64,000 nucleotides of DNA from NCBI RefSeq assembly GCF_019649055.1, contig NW_026570279.1, forward strand, positions 806,001 through 870,000, in the 5' to 3' direction. The stretch is from Paramacrobiotus metropolitanus. Taxonomy: Eukaryota; Tardigrada; Eutardigrada; Parachela; Macrobiotidae. Below, piece after piece: positions 61,272 through 64,000 of the stretch; the first letter of the stretch is position 1; every line of letters begins with the position of its first letter. The translations under genes were made by a program, and so were the position numbers. The notes below the pieces were generated by a model that ran no database searches, was not told where the DNA came from, and saw nothing but the letters and a program-made list of their open reading frames with translations.

Positions 61272-64000
61272 ATGGACAAAGACCAAGAGGAACCGACATC
61301 TAACAGCAGTCAGGGAAGCAAAAGCTCCCGAAGCTCACAGCAAGGTGCACCAAATCCGTACAAAAAAGATTTGTACCCGTACTCGCGTCCGGTTGGAGCG
61401 CCCAAAGCATTCGAGAAGAAGGACTCACGAGGCTCCGATAGCACTTATCAGAAGGCGCTCGAGGCGGTCGCCAATCAGGAAAGTTCCAGTGACGACCAGA
61501 AGCACACTCCCGCGTCTACGGCGGGAAGTGACCCGATGAACCAGACAAAGGTCACTGGGGAGGAGAATTCCACAGCAAGAGGAGCGGAACCAGTTGGGGC
61601 ATCATAGTTGGATGCTACCACTATCGGAACTACTGAGCAGGATAAAAATGTGAACCTGACTCAATTGGAGATGGAAATGACAAAGGTCACCGAAGAGGAT
61701 CTGGCCGAACTGGGATTGAGCGACCTTTCGCTGAACGACAAAGCAGCAGATGATGACCTTTGGGCAACTCCAATGGTCTCAGATGAATCGAACGAATCGT
61801 ATTTCACGGACGATGAAACGACCATGAATATGTCGTTCCAATCCGCAATGAGACAAGCTGACCGCGCTGAAGGGATGACACCTTTCAAGGACATACCAGA
61901 ACACCTCATCGAACGGACACAAACGGGAAAGGTCATCAACGTACGACCGCCGTCACCGAATAGCCCCACGTCAACTCTGAAGAGACGCGTGAAGGATCTG
62001 GAAGATGAACTCCATAATAAGGAGGACCAGACGGCGAGACGAAAACAGGAATATCAAGAGAGGCTGACATCGCTTGAAACCCGGCTGTTTGAGTTGGAAC
62101 AACAACGGGGTTACTTGGAGAGCACAGCAGAGGAATGGAAAGTGAAGTACGAAAAGCAAAGGGAACTGGCCGAAGAGTACTTGAAAATGGTTGATGACAG
62201 AGAAATGGAAGGTCATCTTGCGGTCAGTGAACTTAACGAGAGTATGTCCGAAGAATCAGCTGAAAGGTCACGGCACATAGCCGAATTAAAGGACGAATGT
62301 GACTCACTGAAACTAAAGGTCACCGAAACTGAAACGAAAAGAGATGAATACGCAACCAAACTCGCCGAAGTTACTCAGCGGTTGTTGACGAACACCACTG
62401 AAGTCTTCAAGCTCAGGAATGACCTGAAGCTCCGTGACGAGAATATCGGGACCCTCCAGAAGGAGTCATACGATCACCAGAGAAGAGCTGATGAAGCCGC
62501 TAAGGTGGCAAAGGACTTGCGAGATCTTACAGCCACCGAAGGTGTACGGCTGAAGAATGAAATAAGACAGGTGATGCAAGAGAACAAGGTGTTGAAGGAG
62601 GACAACAAAAAGGTCACCGATGAGATCAAAGAGTTGAAAGAAGCCGCCAAGACAATTGCCGAGCAAGGCAAGAGGTGGGAACATGAGGCACACCTCCTGG
62701 ATGAAAAGGTCACGGTGCTCGAGTTGAAAGATAAAGAGTGGCAACAGACAGTTCATCAGAAGACACAGGAGATCATTAAACTCAACACGGAGTTGATCGA
62801 TATGACCCAAACAGCAATGACAAGAGAAGATGAGGTCAATCAGACAAAAACCCAGCTGAAAGCGGCAGCCGATGAGTACTCGAAACTGGAACGAGATGTG
62901 ACCCAGTTGGCGGAACACATTAGGAAAGTGGAAAACGATACCGAAAAGGTCATCCAAGACAAAACGCTTCAATTGCATCAGCAAATGTCGAAGGTCAACC
63001 AAGAGAACCAGAACCTGAAGAATGAGAAAGAACAATCCGATTTAAGGATTAAGCGCCTCGAAGATGAGAATAAAGCTCTTCAAATGTCCAACAAACATAA
63101 AGACGAACAGCTCCTACAACACGGAGTCAGAACAGCAACAGTGGAATCGCCCCTACCCAGTTACAGCAAGGCGCATGAAACGGGCACGGGCAAAAGTTTC
63201 CACTTTGAGATGCCGCTACGAACCGGCACTGGTAAGGGAAGCGTTAAAAACGAAAGAGATGGCGAAAAGGTCACAGATGACAAAGAGCCACCTTCAGAAA
63301 GCTACCCGCATATGAGTCGAGGTGACCCTTCACAATTTCCCCCGCACATTGAAACGAATGTGTTTATCGATGAAGGACGACGAGACAGACCCCCCCAGCC
63401 GGCAGGAACGTCCGAGGAAGTCCCGTTATGGAAAGGCGCAACGAACTCAAAACGATGAAGGAAGTAGCGAAGAAGACGATGACCGGAGAGCAGAAAACAC
63501 AGCTGTACAATTGACAAAAGCACTCAATTCAATGGCTCGGAAAACGCCTCTCATGACCTTCGACGGCAGTCGCGACACTGTGAGTGGATGGACACGGTTG
63601 GTAAAGGAAACCCAAAGGACTTACCAGCTGACGGACGACCAAATTATGATCGAGATAGCCAGTGCAGTGAAAGGTCCTGCAAAAACATGGTTCGAAGGAG
63701 AAAAGGACATCGCAGCCGAAGATGGAATTGAATACTCAATAACAGAGTGGATGGACAAATTCAAAGACGAATACGGTGATCGAGATGAAGAAGTCTTAGG
63801 TTTACGTGAGGCCTATGCAAGGAAATTTGAACTCGGAAAAGAATCGCTGGACCAGTATTATCAGGCGATGATGCGATTCAAAGCTAAAAGAATCATCACG
63901 GAGAAACAAGCAGTCGGATTCTTAATTGAAGGATGTAGAGGAGACAATGAACTCTACAAGGCATTGCGGATACTAAAGTGCAAGACGCCAACGGACGTGA
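61272..64000 (+). pseudogene. Gag of copy B, one TAG and one frameshift, runs off the window
   Basis: Same start as copy A (MDKDQEEPTSNSSQGSKSSR). A TAG at 61605-61607 replaces a CAG Gln codon of copy A, and the frame then continues to 63458. At a run of seven C near 63391 one base is in excess relative to copy A, which shifts the frame. The Gag domain resumes in the other frame (GSRDTVSGWTRLVKE, GPAKTWFEGEKD, ARKFELGKESLDQYYQ) to the window edge. The coiled-coil region is well conserved between copies, and copy A lacks the four residues HERN deletion seen here near residue 40. Confidence 0.88.

Larger units (their letters stand above)
59440..64000 (+). mobile_element. Giant LTR retroelement copy B, truncated by the window end
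   Basis: LTR, primer site, the three hairpins (59972-59995, 60049-60076, 60093-60120), the CRE-TATA pair (60484-60504), the TGACCTTT leader array and gag follow in the same order and spacing as copy A. This makes copy A's odd features properties of the family. The rest of the element lies beyond 64000. Confidence 0.92.

Overview
This is metazoan nuclear DNA dominated by mobile elements. Spliced genes, LTR retroelements, a Polinton/Maverick virus-like transposon, a minisatellite and an F-box gene fragment point to an invertebrate. A tardigrade would fit the F-box family and its neighbours, but this rests on recollection of family style and not on a search, so I hold it loosely.

Layout: (1) 1-3.1 kb is the 5' part of a decayed Ty3/gypsy element on the minus strand (gag, retropepsin DTG, LTR-like region with 45-bp repeats). 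(2) 5378-23117 is a complete Polinton/Maverick of 17,740 bp. It has 72-bp terminal inverted repeats beginning AGTAGTAAGG and a perfect 6-bp target duplication GGCCAC. Nearly all genes are on the minus strand, in the order (PC4-like?), TBP-like, ATPase, small hydrophobic-tail protein, repeat protein, integrase, minor capsid, basic core protein, major capsid, adenain-type protease, small membrane protein, IAP (BIR-RING) and PolB. A second BIR gene lies on the plus strand beside the right terminus. Most Polinton genes carry frameshifts. (3) 26859-49673 is a giant LTR retroelement of 22.8 kb with 358-bp LTRs and a 5-bp duplication ATGTG. It has a 1.2-kresidue Gag, Ty3/gypsy-type RT-RNaseH-integrase, and about 3 kb before and 8 kb after pol of coding sequence I cannot assign. 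(4) 49.7-59.4 kb is host-like DNA: exon remnants, a 51-bp minisatellite that switches orientation, an F-box gene, and head-to-head paralogous exons. (5) From 59440 to the window end is the start of a second copy of the giant element.

The two strongest undescribed-looking signals are these. The giant retroelement is studded from leader to 3' end with the octamer AAAGGTCA/TGACCTTT, which equals the NR4A (NBRE) nuclear-receptor site. It occurs in all three reading frames and in non-coding parts, so it is kept at the nucleic-acid level. The Polinton encodes a TATA-binding-protein-like factor. Its PolB and IAP genes have TATA boxes directly preceded by the same palindrome (CGCCAG..CTGGCG). At PolB this palindrome is the first unit of eight half-sites spaced exactly 42 bp, which is four helical turns. 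Several Polinton genes also join by UAAUG or AUGA stop-start overlaps, suggesting polycistronic translation by termination-reinitiation.
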